Source: Candidatus Gastranaerophilales bacterium HUM_9
GTDB lineage: Bacteria > Cyanobacteriota > Vampirovibrionia > Gastranaerophilales > Gastranaerophilaceae
DNA length: 64,000 nucleotides
Reading direction: 5' to 3'
NCBI GenBank assembly: GCA_002103075.1
Contig: DABG01000012.1
Location: forward strand, 1 to 64,000
Both the position numbers and the translations under genes were made by a program. The notes beneath the pieces were generated by a model that ran no database searches, was not told the origin of the DNA, and was given only the letters and a program-made list of their open reading frames with translations. This document shows positions 26,756 to 35,678 of this stretch, piece by piece (the stretch's first letter is position 1; every line of letters starts with the position of its first letter).

Positions 26756-27155
26756 GGCTAAAAAGACAATAGATGATGTTCCTGTAGGTTGCGTGATAAG
26801 GCATGAGAATAGGGTAATCGCTCAAACACATAACGAACGAGAATTCACAAATGATGTTACGGCACATGCTGAGATTTTAGCGATAAGGAAAGCTCAAGAG
26901 GTCTTGAATAATTGGCGACTTGATGATTGCACTATGTATGTAACTCTTGAACCTTGTCCTATGTGTGCTTGGGCAATTTTACAATCTAGAATAAAGACGG
27001 TTTATTTTGGCTCTTATAATTCAAAGTATGGGGCTTTTGGTTCTGCTATTGACCTAAATAATATATCTGAATACAAGACAAAAATTTATGGTGGAATTGA
27101 AGAAGAAGAATGCAATAAACTACTTAAAGATTTTTTTGAGGGAATTAGAAAATGA
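26736..27155 (+). CDS. tadA: tRNA-specific adenosine deaminase
   Basis: A 139-residue zinc deaminase that converts A34 to inosine in tRNA-Arg(ACG). The active site has TAHAEILAI (His44, catalytic Glu46) and EPCPMCAWAI (Cys74, Cys77). VGCVI and the tail SKYGAFGSAIDL are typical of TadA. Its expected substrate tRNA is at 506-579. The start lies inside the kinase gene with AAAAGG 6 nt upstream; the N-terminus is a few residues shorter than in E. coli. A free cytosine or nucleoside deaminase is less likely given these motifs. Confidence 0.93.
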   Translation: MKTAILEAKKTIDDVPVGCVIRHENRVIAQTHNEREFTNDVTAHAEILAIRKAQEVLNNWRLDDCTMYVTLEPCPMCAWAILQSRIKTVYFGSYNSKYGAFGSAIDLNNISEYKTKIYGGIEEEECNKLLKDFFEGIRK

Positions 27156-27934
27156 TATCAAAAAAAGAACTTGATAATCTCGTAAAAACTTATGAAACAC
27201 CAGAATTTATAAAAAGTGACCCAATTCAATTTCCTCATAGATACAATGATAAGACAGATATAGAATTGGCAGGTTTTATTTCATCAATTTTTTCTTATGG
27301 GAACAGAAAACTCTTTATAAAAAAACTTGATGAATTGTTCAATTTAATGGAGAATGAGCCTAGCAATTTTATAAGAAACGGGGGTTTTGGAGTTATACAA
27401 GAGAAGAACATTTATTATAGATTTTATACAGCAGAAGATATTGTTCTTTTGTTTAGGAAGTTATCAAAACTTTATAACACATCAAAAGGGTTATCAGAAC
27501 TTTTTGAAACGAATTATAAGGATACAAAGGATACGGCACAGACTATAAGGAAGGTTGTACAATATTTTCATTATGACTGCGAAAATACAACAAGAGGTTT
27601 TAACCACATGTTACCAACGGGGGAAAACTGTACTCTAAAAAGAATGAACATGTTTTTAAGATGGCAGGTGAGAAAATCTTGCGTTGACTTAGGGGTTTGG
27701 AATTTTATACCTACATCAGAACTTTTAATTCCAATGGATGTACATGTTGCCAGACTATCAAGAGAGATGCAGTTACTAGATAAAAAAACTAATACTATAA
27801 AGACTGTGAAGGAATTGACAACACGGTTAAAGGAATTTGATTCAGACGACCCTGTAAAATATGACTTTGCAATTTTTGGTAAGGGAATTGAAGAAAGTCA
27901 AATGAAGAAAGAAACAATTATTAACAAAGTTTAA
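27152..27934 (+). CDS. TIGR02757 (DUF2400) family protein
   Basis: A 260-residue cytosolic protein matching the TIGR02757 family: LAGFISSIFSYGNRKLFIKKLDEL, YRFYTAEDIVLLF, LKRMNMFLRWQVRK and the PMDVHVARLSREM segment followed by VKYDFAIFGKGI. The helical arrangement, with a conserved Asp before HVARL, recalls HhH-GPD DNA glycosylases, but no activity is established for the family. It overlaps tadA by 4 nt (ATGA), so the two are translationally coupled. Confidence 0.85.
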   Translation: MISKKELDNLVKTYETPEFIKSDPIQFPHRYNDKTDIELAGFISSIFSYGNRKLFIKKLDELFNLMENEPSNFIRNGGFGVIQEKNIYYRFYTAEDIVLLFRKLSKLYNTSKGLSELFETNYKDTKDTAQTIRKVVQYFHYDCENTTRGFNHMLPTGENCTLKRMNMFLRWQVRKSCVDLGVWNFIPTSELLIPMDVHVARLSREMQLLDKKTNTIKTVKELTTRLKEFDSDDPVKYDFAIFGKGIEESQMKKETIINKV

Positions 27935-28276
27935 TCATAATCCTAATTGATATCTATTAAGCATCGCAATTTGTGAGGCACCGATTTGTTGATTAGGTTG
28001 AACAGGGTTTGTGTTATTTGTGCTAGTTTGTGTTGATTGATTTATAGAGTTTAGTGTGTCACTGAATGCAAAACCTGAACCTTCAAGGTTGTTAAGGTTT
28101 TGAACATTATTAGCTGAAAGTGTATTTTGTCGTTTTATGTATTCAGCTTTTTGAAGCGTTTGTCTATCAGTATTGAGGTTGCCGGTTGGATTTATTCCAA
28201 GTGATTGAAGTCTTCTAATTACTTCAAGACTTTGATAATCGATATTATATTGATTTGAACCTATTGGTGCAACCAT
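27935..28276 (-). CDS. Asn/Gln-rich protein of unknown function, 113 aa
   Basis: I do not recognise this protein. ATG 28276 has AAGG 5 nt upstream; a TTG twelve bases earlier overlaps that site. It has a short N-terminal helical part (YQSLEVIRRLQSLGINPTG), then a polar low-complexity region rich in Asn, Gln, Ser and Thr (about 55-100). No signal peptide or membrane segment is seen. It converges with the TIGR02757 gene with no intergenic space and diverges from the Asn/Gln-rich ORF at 28495. Similar composition in these neighbours may mean related roles. Confidence 0.55.
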   Translation of the reverse strand: MVAPIGSNQYNIDYQSLEVIRRLQSLGINPTGNLNTDRQTLQKAEYIKRQNTLSANNVQNLNNLEGSGFAFSDTLNSINQSTQTSTNNTNPVQPNQQIGASQIAMLNRYQLGL

Positions 28277-28494
28277 AATAACCTTCAACTAATTGTGATA
28301 GTAGTACTCTCTTTTATTTATATACCACATTTTAGCACTTTTATAACCAGTATTCAAGTGTCCAATGTTAATTAAAAGTTTATTAGAAAATTATATTTAA
28401 TATTTCTTAATATATCACTTGAGTAAGTCAATTTTTAAACAGAAAACAACTTTATATAAGAGTAAGGTTAGTTTATTATTAAGGTTTTAAATTT

Positions 28495-28929
28495 ATGACA
28501 ACAAATGTTTCTTCTAACGTTGCAAATAATTCTGCAACAACTACAACTTCAAATATAGCTTCAAATGTAAATGCAAATATAAACGGAGTTGCACAAATGG
28601 GGCAATATTCATTTATGGATACTCCGATGGCAAACGATGTCTTTGGTTCTCAAGTTTTTGGAAGCAATCCATTTGGATATCAGCAACAACCAACATTTAC
28701 TACTGCTCCAAACGATTTAGCATCAGCTTTAGTTCAACAAGCTGTTGGTGGTAGTGCAACAAATTCCGCTCCAACAATACAAGATTATTATCAAGCAACG
28801 CAGGTTGCAAATATGTTTATGAATCCAAATAGTATGTCGATGTCACCTTATACATCATATACTCAAAATGATATTTTTGCTCAACAAGCAATGCCTTTGA
28901 TGTTCAATAATGGTCAGGCAATTGCTTAA
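28495..28929 (+). CDS. Asn/Thr/Gln-rich protein of unknown function, 144 aa
   Basis: 144 residues of low-complexity sequence. The N-terminus is Asn/Ser/Thr/Ala-rich (about 1-33), the centre has GSQVFGSNPFGYQQQ, and a C-terminal part has Met-rich and Gln-rich patches. It has no Cys, few charged residues and no signal peptide. TAAGG lies 10 nt before the ATG and a strong terminator follows, so it is a monocistronic gene. The composition resembles proline/glutamine-type spacer or assembly proteins, but function is unknown. Confidence 0.55.
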   Translation: MTTNVSSNVANNSATTTTSNIASNVNANINGVAQMGQYSFMDTPMANDVFGSQVFGSNPFGYQQQPTFTTAPNDLASALVQQAVGGSATNSAPTIQDYYQATQVANMFMNPNSMSMSPYTSYTQNDIFAQQAMPLMFNNGQAIA

Positions 28930-28962
28930 CTTTCTCCTTAATAACTTAACTAAAACTAAACC

Positions 28963-28995
28963 AAAAAAAAGATGTATTTTTATACATCTTTTTTT
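28963..28995 (+). terminator. Bidirectional intrinsic terminator
   Basis: AAAAAAAAGATGTAT (28963-28977), TTTT, then ATACATCTTTTTTT (28982-28995) ends the 144-aa ORF. The A and T runs allow function in either direction. Confidence 0.85.
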
Positions 28996-29036
28996 GTTTG
29001 TGTTATTATGAATATAATAGATTAAGGGGAGTTATA

Positions 29037-30050
29037 ATGAGTATAGTTTCATATTTAGGTATAGACGTAGGTTCTGTAACAACAAAATTGGCATTAGTTG
29101 ATGAAAAAGGTCAATACATTGATTCATATATGTTAAAAACAGCTGGTAAACCTGTTTTGGCGGTTCAAACTGGTTTGAACAAAATTTTAGAACAGGCAAA
29201 TGCTGCAAATAGAGAATATGATATTCAAGGTGTTGGTACGACAGGTAGTGGTAGAAATCTTGCTGGTGCGTTGGTTGGTGCTGATATTGTAAAGAATGAA
29301 ATTACAGCTCACGCAGTTGCAGCTGCAACATATATTCCGAATGTTCAAACAATTTTGGAAATTGGTGGACAAGATAGTAAAATTATTATCTTGAGAGATG
29401 GTATCGTTACAGATTTTGCAATGAACACAGTTTGTGCAGCAGGTACTGGTAGTTTCTTAGATCACCAAGCACAACGTTTGAATGTTCCTATTGAAATCTT
29501 TGGTGAAACAGCTCTTAAATCAGAAAATCCTGCTAGAATTGCTGGTAGATGTGGTGTATTCGCTGAAAGTGACTTGATTCACAAACAACAACTTGGTTAT
29601 CCTGTTGAAGATTTGTTGTATGGTCTTTGTCAAGCACTTGTAAGAAACTATTTAAGTAATTTGGCATTAGGTAAAGAAATTTTACCTACTGTATCATTCC
29701 AAGGTGGTGTTGCTACTAATACGGGTATGGTTAAAGCATTTGAAGAAGCATTGGAAACAGAAATTGTTGTTCCTCAAAACCATCAAACTATGGGTGCAAT
29801 CGGTGCGGCTTTATTAGCTATGGAAAATCACCAATATACTGATAATAAATCAACCTTTAAGGGTTGGAATGTTGGTAATATGCAGTTCCAATCAATTACT
29901 TGTCAATGTACAGGTTGTTCAAATAATTGTGAAGTTATTACAATTGTTGAGGGTGAAACTGAGCATCAACACGTAGAAAATATTAAGGATATTAAAGGTA
30001 ATGTAATTGCTCGTTGGGGCGGTACTTGCGGTAGATGGGATATTGCATAA
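29037..30050 (+). CDS. Acyl-CoA dehydratase activase (BadF/HgdC-type ATPase) with Cys-rich tail
   Basis: A 337-residue ASKHA-fold ATPase of the BadF/BadG/BcrA/BcrD group. Such proteins use a [4Fe-4S] cluster at a dimer interface to reduce 2-hydroxyacyl-CoA dehydratases or benzoyl-CoA reductase-like partners. Phosphate loop GIDVGSVTTKLALVD, EIGGQDSKIIIL, cluster-ligand region CAAGTGSFLDHQAQRL and GRCGVFAESDLIHK are clear. After about residue 285 a tail has TCQCTGCSNNCEV and RWGGTCGRWD, similar to the extension in larger fused activases. No dehydratase subunit is adjacent. Start ATG 29037 has AAGGGGAG upstream and TATAAT at 29013-29018. Confidence 0.85.
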   Translation: MSIVSYLGIDVGSVTTKLALVDEKGQYIDSYMLKTAGKPVLAVQTGLNKILEQANAANREYDIQGVGTTGSGRNLAGALVGADIVKNEITAHAVAAATYIPNVQTILEIGGQDSKIIILRDGIVTDFAMNTVCAAGTGSFLDHQAQRLNVPIEIFGETALKSENPARIAGRCGVFAESDLIHKQQLGYPVEDLLYGLCQALVRNYLSNLALGKEILPTVSFQGGVATNTGMVKAFEEALETEIVVPQNHQTMGAIGAALLAMENHQYTDNKSTFKGWNVGNMQFQSITCQCTGCSNNCEVITIVEGETEHQHVENIKDIKGNVIARWGGTCGRWDIA

Positions 30051-30076
30051 ATTTATTATGAAATTTGTTAACTTTT

Positions 30077-30104
30077 TTGAAAGTCAGCTAAAATATTGTA
30101 TAAT
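30077..30104 (+). promoter_or_regulatory. Promoter for leaderless TPR transcript
   Basis: TTGAAA (30077-30082), 16 nt, TATAAT (30099-30104). The ATG at 30112 begins 7 nt downstream, and no Shine-Dalgarno is present. Confidence 0.7.
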
Positions 30105-30111
30105 CAAAAGT

Positions 30112-31524
30112 ATGAAAAACTGTTTTAAGTTGATTGTTATGTGTACGTTTTTGTTAGCCTTTGTTGTGCCTGCTTTTGCAAACGAGTTAACAGATGACTT
30201 GTTGGATATCGCAAAAAATTATTATACAGAGGGCAACAAAGCTAAGACGTTAGATTATGTAAATCAAATTCTAGAGATTGATAAAGACAATCTTGATGCA
30301 ATTGAATTAAAGGTTATGCTTAATCCGCCAAAATTGAGTAAACCGTTTCCAGACTTATATAAACCTTTAGTTTTTGATGTTCCTTATGTAAAAACTTCTG
30401 TTCAAAGTGTTGATAATGCTTATGAACAAGGTATATCTGCTTATAAAAATAAAGATTATGTTAGAGCAGAAAGTTTGTTTCAACAAGCTATAAATAATGG
30501 TGGTCAAGATAATTTTAGACTTTATAATACATTAGGTCTTGTTTGCTGGGCTCAAAGAAAGTTTGAAGATGCAAAAAATGCCTTTTTAAAATCAAATGAT
30601 ATAAATAATTTGTTCACATTGCCTCTTGATAATTTATCTCAGATTTATAAACAAACTGGTTCGCTAAAAGAATCAAAACAAACTCTAGAAGAAGCATTGC
30701 GATTAAATCCAAAAGATTTTTGTGCATATTTGTTGCTAGGGGATTATTATAGATATATAAATGATAATGAAAATTCTTTAAAAAATTATAGACAAGTAGT
30801 TAGTTTAAATCCTAAATATAATACAGCATATTTAAAAATAGCAAATGTAAGAACAGAATCTTTAGATTTTGCTGGTTCAAATGCAACCTTGAATTATTAC
30901 TTAAAACTTAATCCATCAGATGATTATGCGCATCTTTTGATGGCTAAAAATTATCAATACATGAATGAGTTTAATGAGGCTAAGAAAGCAATTTATAAAG
31001 CTATTTTATCAACAAATTCTTATGAATATAGGGCAGAATTAGGCAAAGTTTTGTACTATTCAGGGGATATGCAAAACGCTTTGGATATGTTTTTACAATC
31101 AGTAAATAAAAATTCTTCAGCAGAAGTTTATAACTATATCGGTATGTGTTATTACAATTTACATCAGTTTAATAAAGCAATTACATATTTAAACAAGGCT
31201 TTATCAATGCCTGATTATCGTATAATTTATCATTACAATTTGGCAAAAGTGTATGAAGCATTGAAAGATGATATTAGTTATGAACGTTGTATGAATTCTA
31301 TTAGAGATTATGCTTTAGAATCTTTCCAAGATTATATTGATAAGGCAAGTGTGTTGTTTGATTCTGATAGTAAAAATGCTGCGATTAACGTTTTAAATGA
31401 GGGTATTGTTAGATATCCATTGATAAAAGAATTATATTTGGAAAAATTGAAAATATACGATTTGACTGATGATACACAAGGTGTTGAAGCTGTTAAAAAC
31501 GATATTGAAAGGGTGTTTAAATAA
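30112..31524 (+). CDS. Secreted TPR-repeat protein
   Basis: 470 residues. The start at 30112 yields a clean signal peptide (MKNCFKLIVMCTFLLAFVVP, cleavage after AFA near residue 25); the longer frame runs through the promoter. About ten tetratricopeptide-like repeats follow, for example ISAYKNKDYVRAESLFQQAI, LGDYYRYINDNENSLKNYRQ and YNYIGMCYYNLHQFNKAI. It is probably a periplasmic or envelope scaffold for protein-protein contacts. It overlaps the following secreted metallophosphoesterase by one base (TAATG), so the two may work together. Confidence 0.85.
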   Translation: MKNCFKLIVMCTFLLAFVVPAFANELTDDLLDIAKNYYTEGNKAKTLDYVNQILEIDKDNLDAIELKVMLNPPKLSKPFPDLYKPLVFDVPYVKTSVQSVDNAYEQGISAYKNKDYVRAESLFQQAINNGGQDNFRLYNTLGLVCWAQRKFEDAKNAFLKSNDINNLFTLPLDNLSQIYKQTGSLKESKQTLEEALRLNPKDFCAYLLLGDYYRYINDNENSLKNYRQVVSLNPKYNTAYLKIANVRTESLDFAGSNATLNYYLKLNPSDDYAHLLMAKNYQYMNEFNEAKKAIYKAILSTNSYEYRAELGKVLYYSGDMQNALDMFLQSVNKNSSAEVYNYIGMCYYNLHQFNKAITYLNKALSMPDYRIIYHYNLAKVYEALKDDISYERCMNSIRDYALESFQDYIDKASVLFDSDSKNAAINVLNEGIVRYPLIKELYLEKLKIYDLTDDTQGVEAVKNDIERVFK

Positions 31525-32480
31525 TGAAAAATTGTTTAAAAACAATGAAGAACCTAGCTGTTCTATTTGTTGTTTTATTGGTGTGTTTTTATTCAGTACA
31601 AGGTTGTTGTGCTAAAACTCCTAGTTTGAGGTTTGCACAAATTAGTGACGCACATTATGCACTTGATCAAGAAGATACAAGTTATAAACTTTTAAAATCG
31701 TCACCTTGTTTGTTAGATGATGCTATTCAACAGGTAAATAATACTTCTAATATTGATTTTACAATATTTACAGGTGATTTGATAAATTTACCAAAAGAAA
31801 AGGATTTAATGAGCTTTATTGCTCACGCTAATCTTTTAAATACACCTTGGTATCCAGTTTTAGGAAATCACGATACATCACCGACTGAATCTTTAACTAA
31901 ACAAAAATTCTTTGATATTATTTGTTGTCATAATAAAGATTTTTGTTATAAAAATAAGTATTATTCTTTTACACCTAAAAAGGGGTATAAGGTTATAGTT
32001 TTAGACACTATTTTTGATGATAAAAGATGTAGTAACGGTGCTATATCTGATGAACAATTGTCTTGGTTAAAAGATGAGTTGTCTGTTTCAAAGGGTGATA
32101 TCGTTTTAATTTTTACACATGTTCCTGTGGTTGAACCATATCCGAGTGAAAACCATAGGTTATTAAATAGTTATGATTTAAAACTTTTGTTGAAGAAGTT
32201 TGATAATCCTATAATTGTTTGCTCTGGACATTATCACGCAACAAAAATTGAGCAAGAGGATAATGTTTTGTATATTGAAACTCCGTCTTTAGTTACTTAT
32301 CCTTGTGCGTTTCGAATTATTGATATAACTCCGCAGAAGAAAAAAGTTATGGTTGATGTTTATTTAAAAGAAACAAGATTAAAAGAACTTCAATCAAAAG
32401 CTAAGTCAAAATGTTTTGGAGCAAATATGCTTTATGGACAAGAAAAGGATAGGACGTATACTTATGAAATAGAAAAATAA
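31524..32480 (+). CDS. Secreted calcineurin-like metallophosphoesterase
   Basis: 318 residues. The N-terminal about 30 residues form a signal peptide (AVLFVVLLVCFYSVQGCCAK; a lipobox is possible but not clear). Metal-binding motifs of the family are in order: FAQISDAHY, FTGDLINL, VLGNHDTSP, FTHVPVV and SGHYHA. It would hydrolyse phosphomono- or diesters outside the inner membrane. It is cotranscribed and translationally coupled with the TPR protein. Substrate unknown. Confidence 0.88.
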   Translation: MKNCLKTMKNLAVLFVVLLVCFYSVQGCCAKTPSLRFAQISDAHYALDQEDTSYKLLKSSPCLLDDAIQQVNNTSNIDFTIFTGDLINLPKEKDLMSFIAHANLLNTPWYPVLGNHDTSPTESLTKQKFFDIICCHNKDFCYKNKYYSFTPKKGYKVIVLDTIFDDKRCSNGAISDEQLSWLKDELSVSKGDIVLIFTHVPVVEPYPSENHRLLNSYDLKLLLKKFDNPIIVCSGHYHATKIEQEDNVLYIETPSLVTYPCAFRIIDITPQKKKVMVDVYLKETRLKELQSKAKSKCFGANMLYGQEKDRTYTYEIEK

Positions 32481-32500
32481 TTTGTTTAATTAAAGTTAAG

Positions 32501-32528
32501 AAAGACCTCTAATGATAGAGGTCTTTTT
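32501..32528 (+). terminator. Terminator after the metallophosphoesterase
   Basis: AAAGACCTCT (32501-32510), a 6-nt loop, AGAGGTCTTT (32517-32526) and a short T tract. Confidence 0.8.
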
Positions 32529-32563
32529 GTTTTCTGGGGGAGAGGGGTATATATAAAAAATCT

Positions 32564-33103
32564 TTATTTTTTGAATAATTGGCTATAAATATCTTTTAAG
32601 TATTCTGTAACCATTTTACCAGGGGCATTGTCTTTATCTGATTTATCGGCAAGTGATAATGACATCATAGAGTATTCTTCTTTTGTTATTTTGCCATCGC
32701 CATTTTGAAGCCTATCAAGACCCATAAAGTATGAAAATACTTCTTTTTCGGATAATTTGTCACCATATTCGCCATCTTTTTCGACGTTGAGTCTATTGAA
32801 TGCGAGTTTTAAAGTTTCTTCATCAGGTTCATTTGCATAATTATCTTTTGCAATTTGGGTTTCTTTAGCTTTAAACTCGTCAAAACTGATTACACCGTCA
32901 CCATCAGTATCGTACTCTTTTATATATGATCTAGTTAAATCAACGAAATCACCAAGAAATTCGTTTGTATCTTTTTTATCTGATACTATAAAGTCTTTTG
33001 GTTCGTTGTTTAAACCTATATTTTTAGAAACATCTATTGACCAATTGTTAAATGATTGACCTTTTGAGTAAGCATTGCTTGCGTGTGTAATTTCAAAACT
33101 CAT
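32564..33103 (-). CDS. EF-hand calcium-binding protein
   Basis: 179 residues without a signal peptide. A canonical EF-hand loop is at 65-76 (DTDGDGVISFDE). A second at about 132-143 (LQNGDGKITKEE) lacks the first Asp. A degenerate loop may lie near 107-119 (VEKDGEYGDKLSE). It is likely a Ca2+-sensing or buffering protein. The first 45 residues are polar and resemble leaders of other lineage-specific proteins. AAGGA lies upstream of the ATG. No functional partner is apparent. Confidence 0.82.
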   Translation of the reverse strand: MSFEITHASNAYSKGQSFNNWSIDVSKNIGLNNEPKDFIVSDKKDTNEFLGDFVDLTRSYIKEYDTDGDGVISFDEFKAKETQIAKDNYANEPDEETLKLAFNRLNVEKDGEYGDKLSEKEVFSYFMGLDRLQNGDGKITKEEYSMMSLSLADKSDKDNAPGKMVTEYLKDIYSQLFKK

Positions 33104-33177
33104 AAAATAATCCTTAAACTTAATTCCTCTTTTATAAAGTATTTTTTTATTTAAGGATTGATTAATTTGTTTGAAAA

Positions 33178-34452
33178 TTATATAGAAAGTGATAATAAAA
33201 AGTCTGTAAGTTCTTTTATAGAGTACTGTTCAGTAATTGTAAAGAATTGTTTCTTTGTCTTTTCTTTAACATAATCGAGTGTATTCCCATCAAGAAAGGT
33301 TTGTGTAAACGGTTTTAGCATAACTGATGGAATAACTACTATATCAGCTTTAATATCTTTTACTGTGTCTATTAAATCGTCAGAAGTAATTAGACCTGCA
33401 ACGGTTATGTGTTCACCCCAGTATTTTGATTTAACAGGGCTTAAAATACATTTTAAGTTTTTTATCTTGTTTAATTCTTTTGTAATTATTTCCATAGCAG
33501 GAATTGCAGCATAAGAAGTTGCAAGCGTAATTGTTAAAGGCTCTTTTAATTCTGTAGGAAGTTCTAAAGAAGAAAAATCCTCTAATAAAGCTCTAAGTGA
33601 ACCAACTCCGTCATCGAGCTGTGAGAAATTACCGTAGTATTCTTTTTCTGGAATAGGTCTGTTTGCTAGTAAGAATATTTCATCAGAGCAGCAGGCTTTA
33701 GGGTATTTGTTAGAAATATCAATCGTTTCTTCTGCGACCTTTTTGTTTACTCTTGTTAATTGAGAATCTTTTCTATATATAGTTATTCCTACGGGAACTA
33801 TTGCAATTGATAGAACGCAATCACCAAGGCTTGTAAGGTCTTTTAGTGTACGTTCAAGTTCTTTTCCGTCATTATAGTTTGGACACAAAACTATTTGTGC
33901 ATGAAACGGAATTTCGTTTTCTTTGAACCATTTTAGGTTCTCCATAATTTTTGCTGCATTAGGGTTTCTAAGCATTTTTGCTCTTAGCTCTGGGTTTGTG
34001 GTGTGTACTGACACATAAAATGGCCCAAGGTGCATTCTACGAATTCTATCTTTGTCTTCGTCTTTAAGGTTTGAAAGTGTTATATAGGTACCTTGAAGAT
34101 AAGATAATCTGTAGTCATCATCTTTAATATAAAGTGTGTTTCTAAGTCCTTTAGGTTGTTGGTCTACAAAACAGAAAATGCAGTGATTAAGACAAGGCTT
34201 TATTTTGTCAAAGACAGCACTTTCAAAGATAATACCTAAATCTTCATCAAAATCTTTTTCTAGTTCTATTTCTTCTATTTCGCCATTTTTCTTCTGTATT
34301 TCAATAGTTAATTCTTCTGTTTTGCAATAAAAATTGTAGTCTATCAAGTCGGTCATAACAACGCCATCAATAGATAGAAGAACATCACCTGATTCTATTT
34401 CTAACTCTTCTGCTATGGAATCTTTTTCTACGGAACTTACGATTGCTGGCAT
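33178..34452 (-). CDS. DUF512 protein with PDZ and radical-SAM-like Fe-S motif
   Basis: A 424-residue protein matching the DUF512 family (in cyanobacteria annotated as a putative Fe-S oxidoreductase, TIGR03279). An N-terminal PDZ-like domain (about 1-60, EIESGDVLLSIDGVVM) precedes the cluster motif PCLNHCIFCFVDQQPKG (CxxxCxxC) and a partial TIM-barrel, then the DUF512 region (LTRVNKKVAEETIDI, ITLATSYAA). Activity is not established for the family. The start shares a base with the PadR stop, so the two are coupled. Presence in both Cyanobacteria and this genome is consistent with the proposed lineage. Confidence 0.87.
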   Translation of the reverse strand: MPAIVSSVEKDSIAEELEIESGDVLLSIDGVVMTDLIDYNFYCKTEELTIEIQKKNGEIEEIELEKDFDEDLGIIFESAVFDKIKPCLNHCIFCFVDQQPKGLRNTLYIKDDDYRLSYLQGTYITLSNLKDEDKDRIRRMHLGPFYVSVHTTNPELRAKMLRNPNAAKIMENLKWFKENEIPFHAQIVLCPNYNDGKELERTLKDLTSLGDCVLSIAIVPVGITIYRKDSQLTRVNKKVAEETIDISNKYPKACCSDEIFLLANRPIPEKEYYGNFSQLDDGVGSLRALLEDFSSLELPTELKEPLTITLATSYAAIPAMEIITKELNKIKNLKCILSPVKSKYWGEHITVAGLITSDDLIDTVKDIKADIVVIPSVMLKPFTQTFLDGNTLDYVKEKTKKQFFTITEQYSIKELTDFLLSLSI

Positions 34453-34952
34453 TACTTTAGTTCCTCAATTAAATCTATTAAGTTTTTGTATTCACAAACT
34501 GTGTTGTTTAAAACTAATCTGTGATATGTGTTTTTAGTCCAATTCTCACTTAGAGCTTGTTCTGCTTCTGTTTTTAATTTTGTTAATCCTGTTTTTAGGT
34601 TTTTGAACTGCTCTTCTCTTTCTGTATCATTTAAGATATCTGCACACGCTATTTTAATTTTAGTCATTGATATAAATTGGGTTGGGTTTAAAGAAGTATT
34701 TTTTAGGAGTTTTTCTTTTAGATAAGATAAACCTTCTTCTGTTACAGAGTAGTAAAAATAAGGTTTCCCACCTTCTGTATAGAATTTACTAGAGAAAATG
34801 TATTTTTTTTCTTCAAGTTTTTTTAGAGCCGGTTGAAGTGTTCCAAAACTTGGTTTTGTGATTGAACCGTAGTTTTTGTTTATACACTTTGAAAGTCCAT
34901 ACATTGTAGTTTGTGATTTGTTCAGAATATATAAAATTAAAATCTCATTCAT
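34452..34952 (-). CDS. PadR-family transcriptional regulator
   Basis: A 166-residue PadR-like protein. The winged helix is at about 1-85 with MYGLSKCINKNYG, SFGTLQPALKKLEEKKYI and the wing GGKPYFYYSVTEEGLSYL. A C-terminal helical dimerisation part follows. Position between ispD and the DUF512 gene is unusual for PadR proteins, which more often sit beside transporters. It may autoregulate or control the yidD-ispD operon. No clear operator was identified. Confidence 0.82.
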   Translation of the reverse strand: MNEILILYILNKSQTTMYGLSKCINKNYGSITKPSFGTLQPALKKLEEKKYIFSSKFYTEGGKPYFYYSVTEEGLSYLKEKLLKNTSLNPTQFISMTKIKIACADILNDTEREEQFKNLKTGLTKLKTEAEQALSENWTKNTYHRLVLNNTVCEYKNLIDLIEELK

Positions 34953-34978
34953 AGATTAATAATAGCATAAATTGAGAT

Positions 34979-35662
34979 TTATAAAAGGTTTAACTGTTTT
35001 TTTACAAAATCTAGGTCTTCTTTATAGGTTATTTTAATATTGTTTTCATCGCCTTGTGTTAAGTAAATATCAGTTAGGTTATAATATTGAACAAGTCCAC
35101 AATCATCTGTAACAAGGCAATTGGGGTCGTTGTTTGCTAATTCGTGAGCTCTTTTTATTAGTGATAATTTAAAACATTGTGGTGTTTGAGCTCTTTTTAG
35201 GAACTTTCTTTGTGGGATTGCTTTAATTGTGTTGTTTTCATTGATTTCATATATTGTATCTGTAGAATCAATAGCAACACAGATTGCAGATTTTTCTTCA
35301 AGTTCTTTTATGCAGTTTGTGATTATGTCTTTAGAAATTAGAGGTCTTACTCCGTCATGAATAAGGATATTTGCTTCACTATCTTTTATTGCTGAAATAC
35401 CATTGTAAGAGCTATCTTTTCTAGTTTCTCCACCTTGAATTACGGCTTGAACTTTTATGTAGTCTTTAGTCAGTTCTTTTACTTTTTCTAAGAATTCTTT
35501 TGACGTAACAAGGTATATTTCGTCAATTAGTTCGTGTGTTTCAAACGCATTAATTGTGTATTCTAAAATTGTTTTATTGTTTATTTTTGCAAATTGTTTT
35601 GGTATTCCTAGATTACATCTAGAACCAGTGCCTGAAGCTAGTATAAGTGCTATATTTTTCAT
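34979..35662 (-). CDS. ispD: 2-C-methyl-D-erythritol 4-phosphate cytidylyltransferase
   Basis: A 227-residue nucleotidyltransferase of the MEP isoprenoid pathway. It shows the N-terminal LILASGTGSRCNLGIPKQF with the catalytic Arg/Lys pair, QGGETRKDSSYNGI, LIHDGVRPLIS, PQRKFLKRAQTPQCF and VTDDCGLVQYY. The close relatives TarI/Bcs1 use ribitol phosphate; there is no ribitol dehydrogenase next to it, so IspD is preferred. It is the second gene of yidD-ispD-padR-DUF512. Confidence 0.9.
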   Translation of the reverse strand: MKNIALILASGTGSRCNLGIPKQFAKINNKTILEYTINAFETHELIDEIYLVTSKEFLEKVKELTKDYIKVQAVIQGGETRKDSSYNGISAIKDSEANILIHDGVRPLISKDIITNCIKELEEKSAICVAIDSTDTIYEINENNTIKAIPQRKFLKRAQTPQCFKLSLIKRAHELANNDPNCLVTDDCGLVQYYNLTDIYLTQGDENNIKITYKEDLDFVKKQLNLL

Positions 35663-35678
35663 TAAACCTCACCTTTTA

